Below, one piece after another: positions 53,172 to 62,301 of a stretch of DNA of 64,000 nucleotides. The notes below the pieces were generated by a model that was given only the letters and a program-made list of their open reading frames with translations, made no database searches and had not been told where the DNA came from. Within the stretch, counting starts at the first letter, position 1, and every line of letters begins with the position of its first letter. The position numbers and the translations under genes are program-made. The DNA is from Cognatishimia maritima (lineage in GTDB: Bacteria; Pseudomonadota; Alphaproteobacteria; Rhodobacterales; Rhodobacteraceae): assembly GCF_900129685.1 (NCBI RefSeq), contig NZ_FQWM01000004.1:64501-128500 (forward strand), read 5' to 3'.

Positions 53172-54181
53172 TCGAAAATCCCAGCAACCCGCCCCAGCAA
53201 CATAAAGGCGCGTGAGGTGCGGGTTTCAGATAGGGCCGAGATTTCAGAGTCTGTCGCCTCTTTCTCAAACTCGACAAAAGACTTGTCAAAAAGCCGCAAA
53301 AAGTGATGCGCTGCGTCGCGGAAAATCGGATCTTGCTTCATACGGCCTGCAGATAGCGCCAAAGAAGAGCGGTCCCGCACACCCCCCAAAGCTGCAATCT
53401 CGCGTCCACGCACACCGGCGGCGAAACGCCGCCAGATTTCCGGCCGCGCGAGGTCGGGCTTTAGGTCGTCCATATAGATGCCATCCTGACTGAGCAGGGT
53501 CAGAACATCCTGTGCCGCTTGAATAAGTTGGCTCGCCTTGCGATTCTTCAGCGCTTTGCGCAGAGCCCTAAACCCCTCTTGGTCCTCTGCCGTTTCGGGG
53601 AAGTGCATGGCGCGGATCAGGTCCGCATTGCTAAGCGGTGGGTCAAGTTCTACGGCCTGCGTGCCAAGCGCCAGCAGCCCCTGATCTTCGGCATCATGGG
53701 TTGGTTCGACTTGTTCCACCACGGGGCGCGCGGCAGCCGTTTCGCGCGTTGTCGAAAACATCGCAATCGCCGTTTCGGTTTTGCGTTGTGCCGCGGCAAT
53801 TTCATCCAGTTTCTTGGCAATCGACGGCTCTATCCCCGCGTGCCCAGTTGTTTGTGCCTGCGCCAGATAGCTTTGGCGCAACCCTTCTACAGCTGCGTTT
53901 ATGCGCCGGCCTTCCTCGCGCATGATGCGGCTCGAGCGCGCCACCATTGCCGCGATCCAAATCAGTGCAACCGGCATGAAAATCGCGACCAGCGTGACGA
54001 TGAACTGCACGCCGTCTATCCCGCTAGAGCCGGGTTTCAGCACCAGAAAAAAAACAACGGTGCCCAGGAGCCACAGGATACTTAGCGCAACCGCAACCGT
54101 ATCAATAGCCGTCACATCCTTGGAACGCGGACGATCATATAGGCCAATGGGCGTTGGTTTGCTTTCGTTCTCGTCAGCCAT
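53168..54181 (-). CDS. Membrane protein with two N-terminal helices, function unknown
   Basis: 337 residues. Two helices (about 30-55 and 62-88, VAVALSILWLLGTVVFFLVL and FIVTLVAIFMPVALIWIAAMV) are followed by an amphipathic stretch likely to form a coiled coil (about 90-140) and a soluble helical C-terminal domain with LIRAMHFPETAEDQEGFRAL. This resembles hypothetical proteins common in Roseobacters. AGGTCG precedes the chosen ATG, MADENESKPT. It is downstream of greA by 20 bases and may be co-transcribed. No named function recognised. Confidence 0.78.
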   Translation of the reverse strand: MADENESKPTPIGLYDRPRSKDVTAIDTVAVALSILWLLGTVVFFLVLKPGSSGIDGVQFIVTLVAIFMPVALIWIAAMVARSSRIMREEGRRINAAVEGLRQSYLAQAQTTGHAGIEPSIAKKLDEIAAAQRKTETAIAMFSTTRETAAARPVVEQVEPTHDAEDQGLLALGTQAVELDPPLSNADLIRAMHFPETAEDQEGFRALRKALKNRKASQLIQAAQDVLTLLSQDGIYMDDLKPDLARPEIWRRFAAGVRGREIAALGGVRDRSSLALSAGRMKQDPIFRDAAHHFLRLFDKSFVEFEKEATDSEISALSETRTSRAFMLLGRVAGIFD

Positions 54182-54201
54182 CACGACCTGCAATCAAAGG
54201 A

Positions 54202-54672
54202 TCAAACGTAGGCAATCTCGACGATCTCATAACTCTTGATACCGCCGGGCGTCCTGACTTCTACACTGTCGCCTTCTTCCTTGCCGATCAAGGCTTTGGC
54301 GATGGGGGATTTGATATTGAGAAGCCCTTTTTCAACATTGGCTTCATATTCACCAACGATTTGCCATGTCTTTTCCTCGTCCGTGTCCTCATCCGCGACA
54401 GTCACGGTTGCACCGAACTTTATGGTGCCCGACAGGCTGCGCGGGTCAATGACGTCGGCCAAAGAGAGGATGCCTTCCAGCTCTTTGATGCGGCCTTCGA
54501 TAAAGCCCTGTTTTTCACGCGCGGAATGATATTCGGCGTTTTCTTTCAGATCGCCCAACTCGCGCGCCTCGGCGATCGCCTGGATGATCGCGGGCCGCTC
54601 CTGCGATTTCAAAACCTTCAACTCTGCCTCAAGCGCGGTGAACCCCACGCGAGTCATTGGGAGTTTATCCAT
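54202..54672 (-). CDS. greA: Transcription elongation factor GreA
   Basis: Rescues stalled RNA polymerase by stimulating cleavage of the backtracked transcript. In the 156-residue protein the N-terminal coiled coil carries the acidic tip [12 protein letters not shown], and the C-terminal FKBP-like domain has QIVGEYEAN and the end [24 protein letters not shown] precedes the ATG. Standard length. Confidence 0.96.
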   Translation of the reverse strand: MDKLPMTRVGFTALEAELKVLKSQERPAIIQAIAEARELGDLKENAEYHSAREKQGFIEGRIKELEGILSLADVIDPRSLSGTIKFGATVTVADEDTDEEKTWQIVGEYEANVEKGLLNIKSPIAKALIGKEEGDSVEVRTPGGIKSYEIVEIAYV

Positions 54673-55437
54673 TTAATTCTTCCCCAAATTTCTTTTGTCC
54701 TGCGGGGCCGGACGCCCCAGTCGTTCGCAACTGAACTACCTGACCTAAACGGGAATGTGAATGCAAGGAAAAGCTGAAAGGTCGGCAAGGAAGCGCGGGT
54801 GGGGTAGATGGTAGAGCGGAACCTATGTCTTCATTGCGGAATTTGCTGCCGTTTAAGTGACTGGTGCCAATGTCAGTTTTCCACGCATTTGCATCGCAAA
54901 GAAGACCATTATTGGGCCTTAGCGAGGAGCTTTTTTCATATCGTCATGGAAGCGCCAAGCTATGCAGTCCGTAAAAGGTTCGCGTGCATCAATCAGGGTA
55001 AGTTCTCCAGCTTTCGGTGAATTCTGGGTTCCCGCGCGGCAGCGGGCTTTCGTTTGGACGATTATTCTGTGGTAGCCATCAGAATATTTTCGTGACGACC
55101 AACGCCATGTTGCATAGCCGCAATTTCTACAACTCTGCGGTGGGTACTTGGACAACGCAACACTCCCAAAAAGTTGGCAAAGTTATGATAGCATGAGTGC
55201 AGGACCATGCCCAGATCGATCACGGAGCGTTTTCATAATGCTCGCATGTTGGCAACCAAACTCCCCCCAACCCGTGCATAAAAAAGCGACAAATTTGCAT
55301 TCAGCGCGATAACGTGGCGTTTCCCCTGAATTTTGCGTCGCGAACGCATTGACGGTTCTGGAAAGAACGGGATAGCAATCGCGAAACAAATTTACCCGGT
55401 CGCCACCGGACGAGCCACCCGAAGGAAGGAAGCCACA
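54673..55437. other. Long gene-poor region between greA and the ETF-QO gene
   Basis: The largest gap in the window (765 bases). No gene here has support: a 70-codon plus-strand frame (54808-55020) and an overlapping 78-codon minus-strand frame (54919-55155) both have odd composition rich in Cys, Trp and His and resemble nothing I know. Base use from about 54820 to 55330 is more A+T-rich than the neighbours, so it may be a decayed or acquired remnant. TTGACG at 55349-55354 could be a -35 element for the ETF-QO gene, and GAAGGAAGGA at 55421-55430 is its ribosome site. Confidence 0.5.
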
Positions 55438-57090
55438 ATGGCCGAGATCGAACGCGAAGCAATGGAATATGACGTCGTTATCGTCGGCGCAGGGCCTGCT
55501 GGCCTCTCCGCGGCCATTCGACTGAAGCAGCTGGATGCTGATCTGAACGTTGTTGTGCTGGAAAAAGGCTCTGAGGTTGGCGCACATATTCTGTCTGGCG
55601 CAGTGCTTGATCCATCGGGGCTGGATGCGCTGATCCCGGATTGGAAAGAAAAAGGCGCGCCGCTGAACGTGCCTGTCAAAGAAGACAACTTCTTTGCGCT
55701 TGGCCCAGCAGGCAAAATCCGCATTCCAAACTTCCCGATGCCGCCGCTGATGAACAACCACGGCAACTACATCGTCTCGATGGGCAACGTCTGCCGCTGG
55801 ATGGCAGAACAGGCCGAAGAGCTGGGTGTTGAAATCTTCCCCGGCATGGCGTGCTCTGAACTGGTCTATGGCGAAAACGGCGAAGTCAAAGGCGTCGTCG
55901 CTGGCGTCTTCGGGCTAGAGGCGGATGGCTCCTACGGTCCGAACACCGAGCCGGGCATGGAACTGCACGGCAAGTATGTGTTCCTTTCTGAAGGTGTGCG
56001 TGGCTCCCTGTCCAAAGAGGTGATCGAAAAATACGGCCTGCAGGACGGTAAAGAGCCGCAGAAATTCGGCATCGGCATGAAAGAGATCTGGGAGATCGAC
56101 CCGGCCAAGCACAAAGAAGGCACTGTGACCCACACAATGGGCTGGCCTTTGGGCTCCAACGCGGGCGGCGGATCTTTCATCTATCATCTGGACAACAATC
56201 AGGTCTATGTCGGTTTCGTGGTGCACCTGAACTACAAGAACCCGCACCTCTTCCCTTACATGGAATTCCAGCGCTTTAAGCACCATCCGATGGTCGCTGA
56301 CCTGCTGAAAGGCGGCAAACGCGTGGCTTACGGCGCGCGGGCGATTTCTGAAGGTGGCTACCAGTCGATGCCGAAAATGGTGGCATCGGGCGTCGCGCTG
56401 TTGGGCTGTTCCGTGGGCATGGTCAACGTGCCACGCATCAAGGGCAACCATAATGCGATGCTCTCTGGTATTGCCGCTGCGGAAGCCGCGCACAAGGCGA
56501 TTGCCGCGGGCCGCTCCGGCGACGAACTGCATGATTACGAGGTCGACGTGCGCACTGGCGCGATTGGCCAAGACCTGAAGAAGGTGCGCAACGTTAAACC
56601 GCTGTGGTCCAAATTCGGCATGGTGGCCTCGCTGGTATTGGGCGGCTTTGACATGTGGTTCCAAACCGTGACCAAGGGCATCTCACTTTTCGGGACGCTC
56701 AGCCATGGCAAAAACGATGCGGCAGCGACCGAGCCAGCCTCTGCGCATAAGCCGATTGACTATCCAAAGCCCGATGGCACGCTGTCCTTTGATCGCCTGA
56801 CCAACGTCAGCTTTGCGATGACCAACCACGAAGAAAGCCAGCCGTGCCACCTGCGTCTGAAGGACCCGATGGTGCCAATCAGCGACAACCTGCCCATGTT
56901 TGATGAGCCTGCGCAGCGCTATTGCCCGGCAGGTGTCTATGAGGTGGTCGAAAAAGATGGCAAGCAAGAGTTCGTGGTGAACTTCCAGAACTGCGTGCAC
57001 TGCAAAACCTGCGACATCAAAGACCCGGCGCAAAACATCACCTGGGTCACGCCGCAGGGTGGCGACGGGCCGAATTACCCGAACATGTAA
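55438..57090 (+). CDS. Electron-transfer flavoprotein--ubiquinone oxidoreductase
   Basis: Passes electrons from beta-oxidation and amino-acid oxidation flavoenzymes, by way of ETF, to ubiquinone. The 550-residue protein has the FAD-binding VVIVGAGPAGLSAAIRLKQ near the N-terminus, the ubiquinone-facing region, and a C-terminal 4Fe-4S site with CPAGVYE and CVHCKTCDI. The ATG at 55438 follows GAAGGAAGGA; the open frame extends to 55333 without support. It would serve the acyl-CoA dehydrogenase at 45648. Confidence 0.96.
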   Translation: MAEIEREAMEYDVVIVGAGPAGLSAAIRLKQLDADLNVVVLEKGSEVGAHILSGAVLDPSGLDALIPDWKEKGAPLNVPVKEDNFFALGPAGKIRIPNFPMPPLMNNHGNYIVSMGNVCRWMAEQAEELGVEIFPGMACSELVYGENGEVKGVVAGVFGLEADGSYGPNTEPGMELHGKYVFLSEGVRGSLSKEVIEKYGLQDGKEPQKFGIGMKEIWEIDPAKHKEGTVTHTMGWPLGSNAGGGSFIYHLDNNQVYVGFVVHLNYKNPHLFPYMEFQRFKHHPMVADLLKGGKRVAYGARAISEGGYQSMPKMVASGVALLGCSVGMVNVPRIKGNHNAMLSGIAAAEAAHKAIAAGRSGDELHDYEVDVRTGAIGQDLKKVRNVKPLWSKFGMVASLVLGGFDMWFQTVTKGISLFGTLSHGKNDAAATEPASAHKPIDYPKPDGTLSFDRLTNVSFAMTNHEESQPCHLRLKDPMVPISDNLPMFDEPAQRYCPAGVYEVVEKDGKQEFVVNFQNCVHCKTCDIKDPAQNITWVTPQGGDGPNYPNM

Positions 57091-57107
57091 ATCTCTGACT
57101 GATCTCA

Positions 57108-57133
57108 AACGCTCGCCCTTGGCGGGCGTTTTT
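57108..57133 (+). terminator. Rho-independent terminator of the ETF-QO gene
   Basis: A 10-pair stem (AACGCTCGCC / GGCGGGCGTT with one G-T pair) and a CTT loop are followed by a T run. It starts 18 bases after the stop codon. Confidence 0.88.
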
Positions 57134-57299
57134 GATTCCAGTGACTAGGTGAAGAAATCCCGCACCAACGCCGCCCTCGCAGAAAGTTTATGCGGGAATG
57201 GGCGGCGCATCGCGTTACATGTGCATTATTGCCAAGCGTCATTGCCTCTCAGGAATCCGGCGTTTAGTCTCTGATCAACGCGATGAAAGGAATGCCCCT

Positions 57300-59009
57300 G
57301 TGACCGGAAAAACTCTGCGACTGCTGGCGACCACCTTCTTGATTGGCGCGGGCGCATTGCCCCTGCAGGCCGAGACACATGCCGGCGCCTATCTGGCGGC
57401 GCGGTCGGCGACATTTTCCAGCGACTACGCCACGGCAGCCAAGTATTACACGCAGCTTCTTGCGCGCAATCCGGGGGAGGCTTTCCTGCTGGAAAACCTT
57501 GTGCTGTCAAACATGGCGTTGGGTCAAATTGACAAGGCCATAGCGCCTGCGCGCCTCTTGGATCAGCAAGAGGTGAATAGCCAGATCGGGAATATGGTCC
57601 TGATCGCCGCTTTGATTGACGATGGCAATTACGCGGGGTTGATTGAACGGCTAGAGGCCGACCTCGGCATTGGTCCGTTGGTCGATGGCTTGATGCAGGC
57701 TTGGGCGCACCTTGGGAATGGCAGCGTTTCAAAGGCCACCGCAGCGTTTGACGCGGTCGCCGTAGAACGCGGGCTGCAGGGTTTTGCGCTTTATCACAAG
57801 GCGCTGGCCTTGGCCTCTGTTGGCGATTTTGAAGGGGCAGAAAATATCTTTGGCGGTGAGACAGCGAATACCGTTCAGCTCTCGCGCCGCGCGGTCATCG
57901 CGCATATTCAAATTCTCAGCCAGCTAGAGCGGAACGAGGACGCCATCACCGTGCTCGACACGCTTTTTGGGCGGGATTTGGACCCAGAGCTGCGCGCGAT
58001 GCGTCAGTTGCTAGAGGCAGGCGATACCGTTCCATTTGCGTTGGTGTCCTCTCCGCGTGATGGCATGGCCGAGGTGCTCTACAGCATTGCAAATGCCCTG
58101 CAAGACGAGGCGTCGCCTGATTACACGCTGCTCTACACACGCACAGCCCAGTACCTGCAGCCTGATCACATCGACGCGTTGCTTTTGACAGCCGAACTGC
58201 TTGAGCAGGTTGAGCAATACGATCTTGCAACCGAGGTCTATCGTTCGGTCCCAGCAGGGCATCACAGCTTCCATGCCGCAGAGATGGGCCGCGCCGAAGC
58301 CTTGCGCGCAGGCGGCAAGGTCGAAGCCGCAGTGGAGGTTCTGACGCAACTTTCGCGCACCCATGGCGATCTGCCAATTGTGCACACATCTTTGGGTGAC
58401 ATTCTGCGCCAGCAAGAGCGTTACAAAGAAGCTGCCAGCGCCTATGACAAGGCGCTTGCCCTGTTTGATACGCCTGATCAAAGCCAGTGGTTTTCATATT
58501 ACGCGCGCGGCATTTGCCATGAACGTCTGGACGAATGGGACAACGCAGAGGCTGATTTCCGTCAGGCGCTTGACCTGAACCCCGACCAACCGCAGGTGCT
58601 GAATTATCTGGGGTATTCATTGGTCGAAAAGCGCATCAAACTGGATGAGGCGCTTGGCATGATTGAACGCGCTGTCGAGGCACGCCCGAACAGCGGCTAT
58701 ATCGTGGATAGCCTTGGTTGGGTTCTGTACCGACTGGGTCGTTTTGACGATGCGGTGACCCATATGGAACGTGCGACGGAACTGATGCCCGTTGACCCGG
58801 TGGTCAACGACCATCTCGGCGACGTTTACTGGGCTGTTGGTCGGGAAACCGAGGCGCGGTTTCAATGGCGTCGTGCGCTGAGTTTCATCACTGATGAAAC
58901 GTCCGAAGAGGCCAACCCAGAGCGAATCCGCGCCAAACTGGAGCGTGGGTTAGATGTTGTGCTGGCAGAAGAGGGCGCACCCGCGATCCAAGTCGCCAAT
59001 GAGCAATGA
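57300..59009 (+). CDS. Tetratricopeptide-repeat periplasmic protein
   Basis: 569-residue protein with a signal segment (about 3-22, ending LPLQAETH). Several TPR motifs are visible, including YATAAKYYTQLLARNPG (about 40-56), YDLATEVYRSVPAG, YKEAASAYDKALALF and WDNAEADFRQALDLNPDQPQ (about 410-430), with more near the end (FDDAVTHMERATELMPVDP). It probably holds other envelope proteins or peptides together. GTG 57300 has AAAGGAA upstream; the 34 residues before it are not needed. It overlaps ispE by 11 bases. Confidence 0.88.
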   Translation: MTGKTLRLLATTFLIGAGALPLQAETHAGAYLAARSATFSSDYATAAKYYTQLLARNPGEAFLLENLVLSNMALGQIDKAIAPARLLDQQEVNSQIGNMVLIAALIDDGNYAGLIERLEADLGIGPLVDGLMQAWAHLGNGSVSKATAAFDAVAVERGLQGFALYHKALALASVGDFEGAENIFGGETANTVQLSRRAVIAHIQILSQLERNEDAITVLDTLFGRDLDPELRAMRQLLEAGDTVPFALVSSPRDGMAEVLYSIANALQDEASPDYTLLYTRTAQYLQPDHIDALLLTAELLEQVEQYDLATEVYRSVPAGHHSFHAAEMGRAEALRAGGKVEAAVEVLTQLSRTHGDLPIVHTSLGDILRQQERYKEAASAYDKALALFDTPDQSQWFSYYARGICHERLDEWDNAEADFRQALDLNPDQPQVLNYLGYSLVEKRIKLDEALGMIERAVEARPNSGYIVDSLGWVLYRLGRFDDAVTHMERATELMPVDPVVNDHLGDVYWAVGRETEARFQWRRALSFITDETSEEANPERIRAKLERGLDVVLAEEGAPAIQVANEQ

Positions 59010-59838
59010 GCTTTCGGCGCTTGCGCCGGCCAAGATCAACCTGACCCTGCACATCACAGGGCAGCGAGACGATGGTTATCATCTGTTGGATTCGCTGGTT
59101 GTCTTTGCCGACATCGGCGACCGGATTTCGGCCGCCCCCGCTGATGAGTTGACATTAAACGTCACCGGTCCTTTTGCAGGTGGCATCCCAACGGACGACA
59201 GCAACTTGATGCTGCGCGCTGCGAAGCTGCTCTTGCCAGACCATGGTGCCGCCCTCACGCTTGAGAAACACTTGCCGCCAGCCTCGGGCATCGGCGGCGG
59301 TTCCAGCGACGCGGCGGCAACGTTGCGATTGCTGTCTGACCTTTGGGATGTGGCTATGCCCAAAGATGTCTTGGCATTGGGCGCAGATATGCCGGTTTGC
59401 ATGACGCCCTGTGCGCAACGCATGTCCGGCATTGGTGAGCTGCTGTCAAAGGTGCCTGCACTGCCTGCCTGCGATATCGTCTTGGTGAACCCTCGGGTCG
59501 AGGTCTCAACACCTGCCATCTTTAAGTCTTTGCAAGAACGGAACAATCCCCCAATGCCTGCCAAGCTACCGGCTTGGGCCAACGTTCAGGATTTCGCGGA
59601 ATGGCTTGGCACGCAGCGAAATGATATGCAGACCACGGCAGAGGTGCTGCAGCCCGCCATCACCGATGTGTTGGTCGCTTTGCAGGCCACAGATACGTTG
59701 TTTTCAAGAATGTCAGGATCAGGGGCAACGTGTTTTGCGCTTTTCCCTCCGGACGGGCGGGCGGCAAAAAACGCCCAAAAGGCGCTGCAGGCCGCGCATC
59801 CAGAGTGGTGGGTCGCAGAGGGGTCGCTTCTAAGCTAG
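58999..59838 (+). CDS. ispE: 4-diphosphocytidyl-2-C-methyl-D-erythritol kinase
   Basis: GHMP-family kinase of the MEP isoprenoid pathway, supplying the isoprenoid used by the next gene. The 279-residue protein has APAKINLTLHITGQRDDGYH (substrate region) and the ATP loop PASGIGGGSSDAAATLR. The final block MSGSGATCFALFP is also typical. It starts inside the TPR gene's last codons and is convergent with the polyprenyl synthase. Confidence 0.95.
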   Translation: MSNELSALAPAKINLTLHITGQRDDGYHLLDSLVVFADIGDRISAAPADELTLNVTGPFAGGIPTDDSNLMLRAAKLLLPDHGAALTLEKHLPPASGIGGGSSDAAATLRLLSDLWDVAMPKDVLALGADMPVCMTPCAQRMSGIGELLSKVPALPACDIVLVNPRVEVSTPAIFKSLQERNNPPMPAKLPAWANVQDFAEWLGTQRNDMQTTAEVLQPAITDVLVALQATDTLFSRMSGSGATCFALFPPDGRAAKNAQKALQAAHPEWWVAEGSLLS

Positions 59839-59850
59839 GCCAGAGTTGGG

Positions 59851-60852
59851 TTAGTTCACGCGCGCTACCACGTAATCGGCCAGATCAATCAACAGCGTTT
59901 TGATTTCGTGATCGGGCAGCGGTGCCAGTGCCGCTTTGGCCTTTTCCGCCCAAGCAACAGCGTCATCGCGTGTCTCTTCCAACGCGCCGTGACGGTTCAG
60001 CAGGTCCAATGCATGGTCCAAATCGCCGTCGACTTGTTTGCCTTTTTCAATGGTCCGCTGCCAGAACGCGCGTTCTTCGCCGTCAGCTTTGGCAACCGCC
60101 TTGATCACAGGCAATGTCAGCTTGCGTTCGCGAAAATCATCCCCGACATTTTTGCCGGTCGCCTTGGCATCACCTTGGTAGTCCAGCAGGTCATCAACGA
60201 TCTGGAAGGAAATCCCCAAAGCATCGCCGTAGTCAAACAGCGCTTTGACATGGGCTTCATCCGCTTTGGCAATCACGCCGCCAACCTCGGTCGCTGCTGA
60301 AAACAGCGCGGCGGTTTTCCCACGCACAACTTGCAAGTAGATCGATTCGTCGGTTTTCAGATCCTGCGCAGCGGTCAACTGCAGCACTTCACCTTCGGCA
60401 ATTGTGGCCGAGGCATTGGCCAGGATATCCAGAACGCGCAAGGATCCGGTTTCCACCATCAACTGGAACGACCGCGAAAACAGGTAATCGCCAACCAGAA
60501 CAGAGCTTTTGTTGTCCCACAGCAGGTTGGCTGTCGGACGACCCCGGCGCTGTGCGCTTTCGTCGACGACATCGTCATGCAAAAGCGTGGCCGTGTGGAT
60601 GAATTCTACCGTCGCGGCAAGATGCAGGTGGTATGGCCCGTCATAGCCACAGAGTTTCGCCGCCGCCAATGTCAGCATGGGCCGCAACCGTTTGCCACCA
60701 GCGCCAACCAAATGCGCGGTTACTTCGGGGATGCGTGGCGCGTGTTTGCTGGCCATGCGTTCGGTGATCAGCGCATTCACGGCCTGCATTTCATCGGCCA
60801 GTAGGGCGCTTAACGCCTCATGCGGTTTTGTTGCTGCGTGGTCCAGACCCAT
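59851..60852 (-). CDS. Long-chain polyprenyl diphosphate synthase (quinone side chain)
   Basis: Makes the prenyl tail for ubiquinone; the expected chain in Rhodobacterales is C50 (decaprenyl). The 333-residue protein has the first Asp-rich motif LLHDDVVDES and the second DDLLDYQGD, with GGKRLRPML and TAAQDLKTDES in between. ATG 60852 (MGLDHAATKPH) is chosen; the frame's GTG three bases upstream would add one residue. Works with ubiA at 27835-28800. Confidence 0.93.
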   Translation of the reverse strand: MGLDHAATKPHEALSALLADEMQAVNALITERMASKHAPRIPEVTAHLVGAGGKRLRPMLTLAAAKLCGYDGPYHLHLAATVEFIHTATLLHDDVVDESAQRRGRPTANLLWDNKSSVLVGDYLFSRSFQLMVETGSLRVLDILANASATIAEGEVLQLTAAQDLKTDESIYLQVVRGKTAALFSAATEVGGVIAKADEAHVKALFDYGDALGISFQIVDDLLDYQGDAKATGKNVGDDFRERKLTLPVIKAVAKADGEERAFWQRTIEKGKQVDGDLDHALDLLNRHGALEETRDDAVAWAEKAKAALAPLPDHEIKTLLIDLADYVVARVN

Positions 60853-60907
60853 CACACTCCCGTCACAAGGCTCGACATTTGGCAGGCCTTGCCCTTACAT
60901 CCCAGAT

Positions 60908-61126
60908 ATGAAGGAACTCTTGCGCACCACCGACCCGACGATCATTGCCTTTGCCATGGCGCTCCTTCGAGGGGAGGGTATAGACTGCTTTGAAATGGAC
61001 GTAAATATGAGCGTTCTGGAAGGTGGCATAGGCATCTTTCCGCGTCGCATTCTGGTACATTCAGATGTCTTGACGCAGGCAGAACGCGTTATGCGCGACA
61101 ATGATATCCCGCTGGGTCGACCGTGA
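60908..61126 (+). CDS. DUF2007 domain protein
   Basis: 72-residue protein with the DUF2007 (putative signal-transducing, ferredoxin-fold) layout: ELLRTTDPTIIAFAMALLRGEG, then CFEMDVNMSVLEGGIGIFPRR, then VLTQAERVMRDNDIP. It overlaps the methyltransferase gene by four bases, so both are made together. Role unknown. Divergent from the polyprenyl synthase. Confidence 0.85.
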   Translation: MKELLRTTDPTIIAFAMALLRGEGIDCFEMDVNMSVLEGGIGIFPRRILVHSDVLTQAERVMRDNDIPLGRP

Positions 61127-61878
61127 GCGAAAAAATCACTGAAAATGAATATCTTGGCGGCAAGGTACGCATCAGGCAGCCTTTGCGTGGCTACCGCGCG
61201 GGGGTTGATCCTGTGCTTCTGGCAGCCTCTGTTCCGGCGAGATCTGGCCAAACTGTGCTTGAACTTGGCACCGGGGTCGGCACTGCGGCACTCTGCCTCG
61301 CCGCACGAGTGTCTGGCCTTTCGCTGGTCGGAGTCGAACTACAGCGGGCGTATGCTGACCTTGCGCGCGAAAATGCAGGGCTAAACAAGGCGCAGTTCGA
61401 GGTCATAACCGCCGATCTGAATGATCTTCCGAGCGACCTGAAGCAGCGCCGATTTGATCATGTCATCGCGAACCCGCCCTATTTTGACCGTAGCGCCAGC
61501 CATGCGGCCCAAGACCAAGGCCGTGAAACCGCGATGGGCGAAGACACGCCGTTGGCTATCTGGCTTTCCGTTGCAGCAAAACGTGTCGCGCCAAAGGGCT
61601 ATGTGACCTTCATCCATCGGGCTGAACGGCTCAGCGATCTTCTGTCTCTGATGCCTGCCGCACTGGGCTCGGTTCAGGTCTTGCCCTTTATTCCAAGGGC
61701 AGAGCGCGACGCGAATCTTGTGCTGGTGCGCGCGCGCCATTCTGGGCGGGCCCCGTTACGACTGCATGCACCGATCCTGCTGCATCAGGGCGCTCAGCAC
61801 GAAAAAGACGCTGAAAATTACACCGACCGCGTGAAATCCGTGCTGCGCGATGGGGCTGCGCTGCCGTTTCCGGCATAA
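61123..61878 (+). CDS. TrmN6-like tRNA1(Val) adenine-N6 methyltransferase
   Basis: 251-residue SAM-dependent methyltransferase. The SAM loop is VLELGTGVGTAAL, and the catalytic NPPY block is VIANPPYFDRSASHA. RGYRAGVDPVLLAASVP near the start is the family's substrate-linked motif. It starts with GTG inside the DUF2007 stop region. Relatives modify A37 of tRNA1-Val; this target is inferred from the family. Confidence 0.87.
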   Translation: MSEKITENEYLGGKVRIRQPLRGYRAGVDPVLLAASVPARSGQTVLELGTGVGTAALCLAARVSGLSLVGVELQRAYADLARENAGLNKAQFEVITADLNDLPSDLKQRRFDHVIANPPYFDRSASHAAQDQGRETAMGEDTPLAIWLSVAAKRVAPKGYVTFIHRAERLSDLLSLMPAALGSVQVLPFIPRAERDANLVLVRARHSGRAPLRLHAPILLHQGAQHEKDAENYTDRVKSVLRDGAALPFPA

Positions 61879-62075
61879 TTTCGCGCAACCTATAGGTGCC
61901 AGCTAACTACGTAATATTGCTGTTGAAATCTTTGCTGCGAAATAAAGTTTCAAAAGACTCGGTATTCTTTTTGTAAAAAACCACAAAAACAATGCATGCG
62001 CCGCGTGACAGATGCGTGAATTTATGCTGGACTAGGTCTGTTGATGTTAACCCTAGCTAGAGAGGAGGATGCCAT

Positions 62076-62240
62076 ATGAGCGTAAGCTCACATTTGGAAG
62101 AACTGAAACGGAAACACGAGAGCCTCTCCAAACTTGTCGAACAGGAGCAACGCTCCCCAGGAGCAAGTGATCTCGACATTGCTGAAATGAAGAAACAGAA
62201 ACTCCGGATCAAAGAAGAGATCACGAGACTTTCTGCTTAG
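62076..62240 (+). CDS. DUF465 (YdcH family) small coiled-coil protein
   Basis: 54 residues, reading MSVSSHLEELKRKHESLSKL at the start, then a basic helix with EMKKQKLRIKEEITRL near the end. This is the short DUF465/YdcH pattern: two amphipathic helices with a loop. AGAGGAGG lies upstream of the ATG. A strong terminator follows 34 bases later. The 197-base gap before it (61879-62075) is AT-rich and holds only promoter-like sequence. Function unknown. Confidence 0.85.
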   Translation: MSVSSHLEELKRKHESLSKLVEQEQRSPGASDLDIAEMKKQKLRIKEEITRLSA

Positions 62241-62274
62241 TCAACATTCACCCACCAACATTTACCCAAAGAGG

Positions 62275-62300
62275 CCCCGTTTCTTCGGAAGCGGGGTTTT
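62275..62300 (+). terminator. Terminator with UUCG tetraloop after the DUF465 gene
   Basis: A 9-pair stem CCCCGTTTC / GGAAGCGGGG closes on a C(TTCG)G loop and ends in TTTT. It lies between the DUF465 gene and the convergent EamA pseudogene. Confidence 0.88.
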
Positions 62301-62301
62301 A

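Noticed and set aside
54808-55155. Overlapping plus (54808-55020) and minus (54919-55155) short frames
   Set aside because: They overlap on opposite strands, have odd composition and lack supporting starts; kept only as a note in the gap entry.
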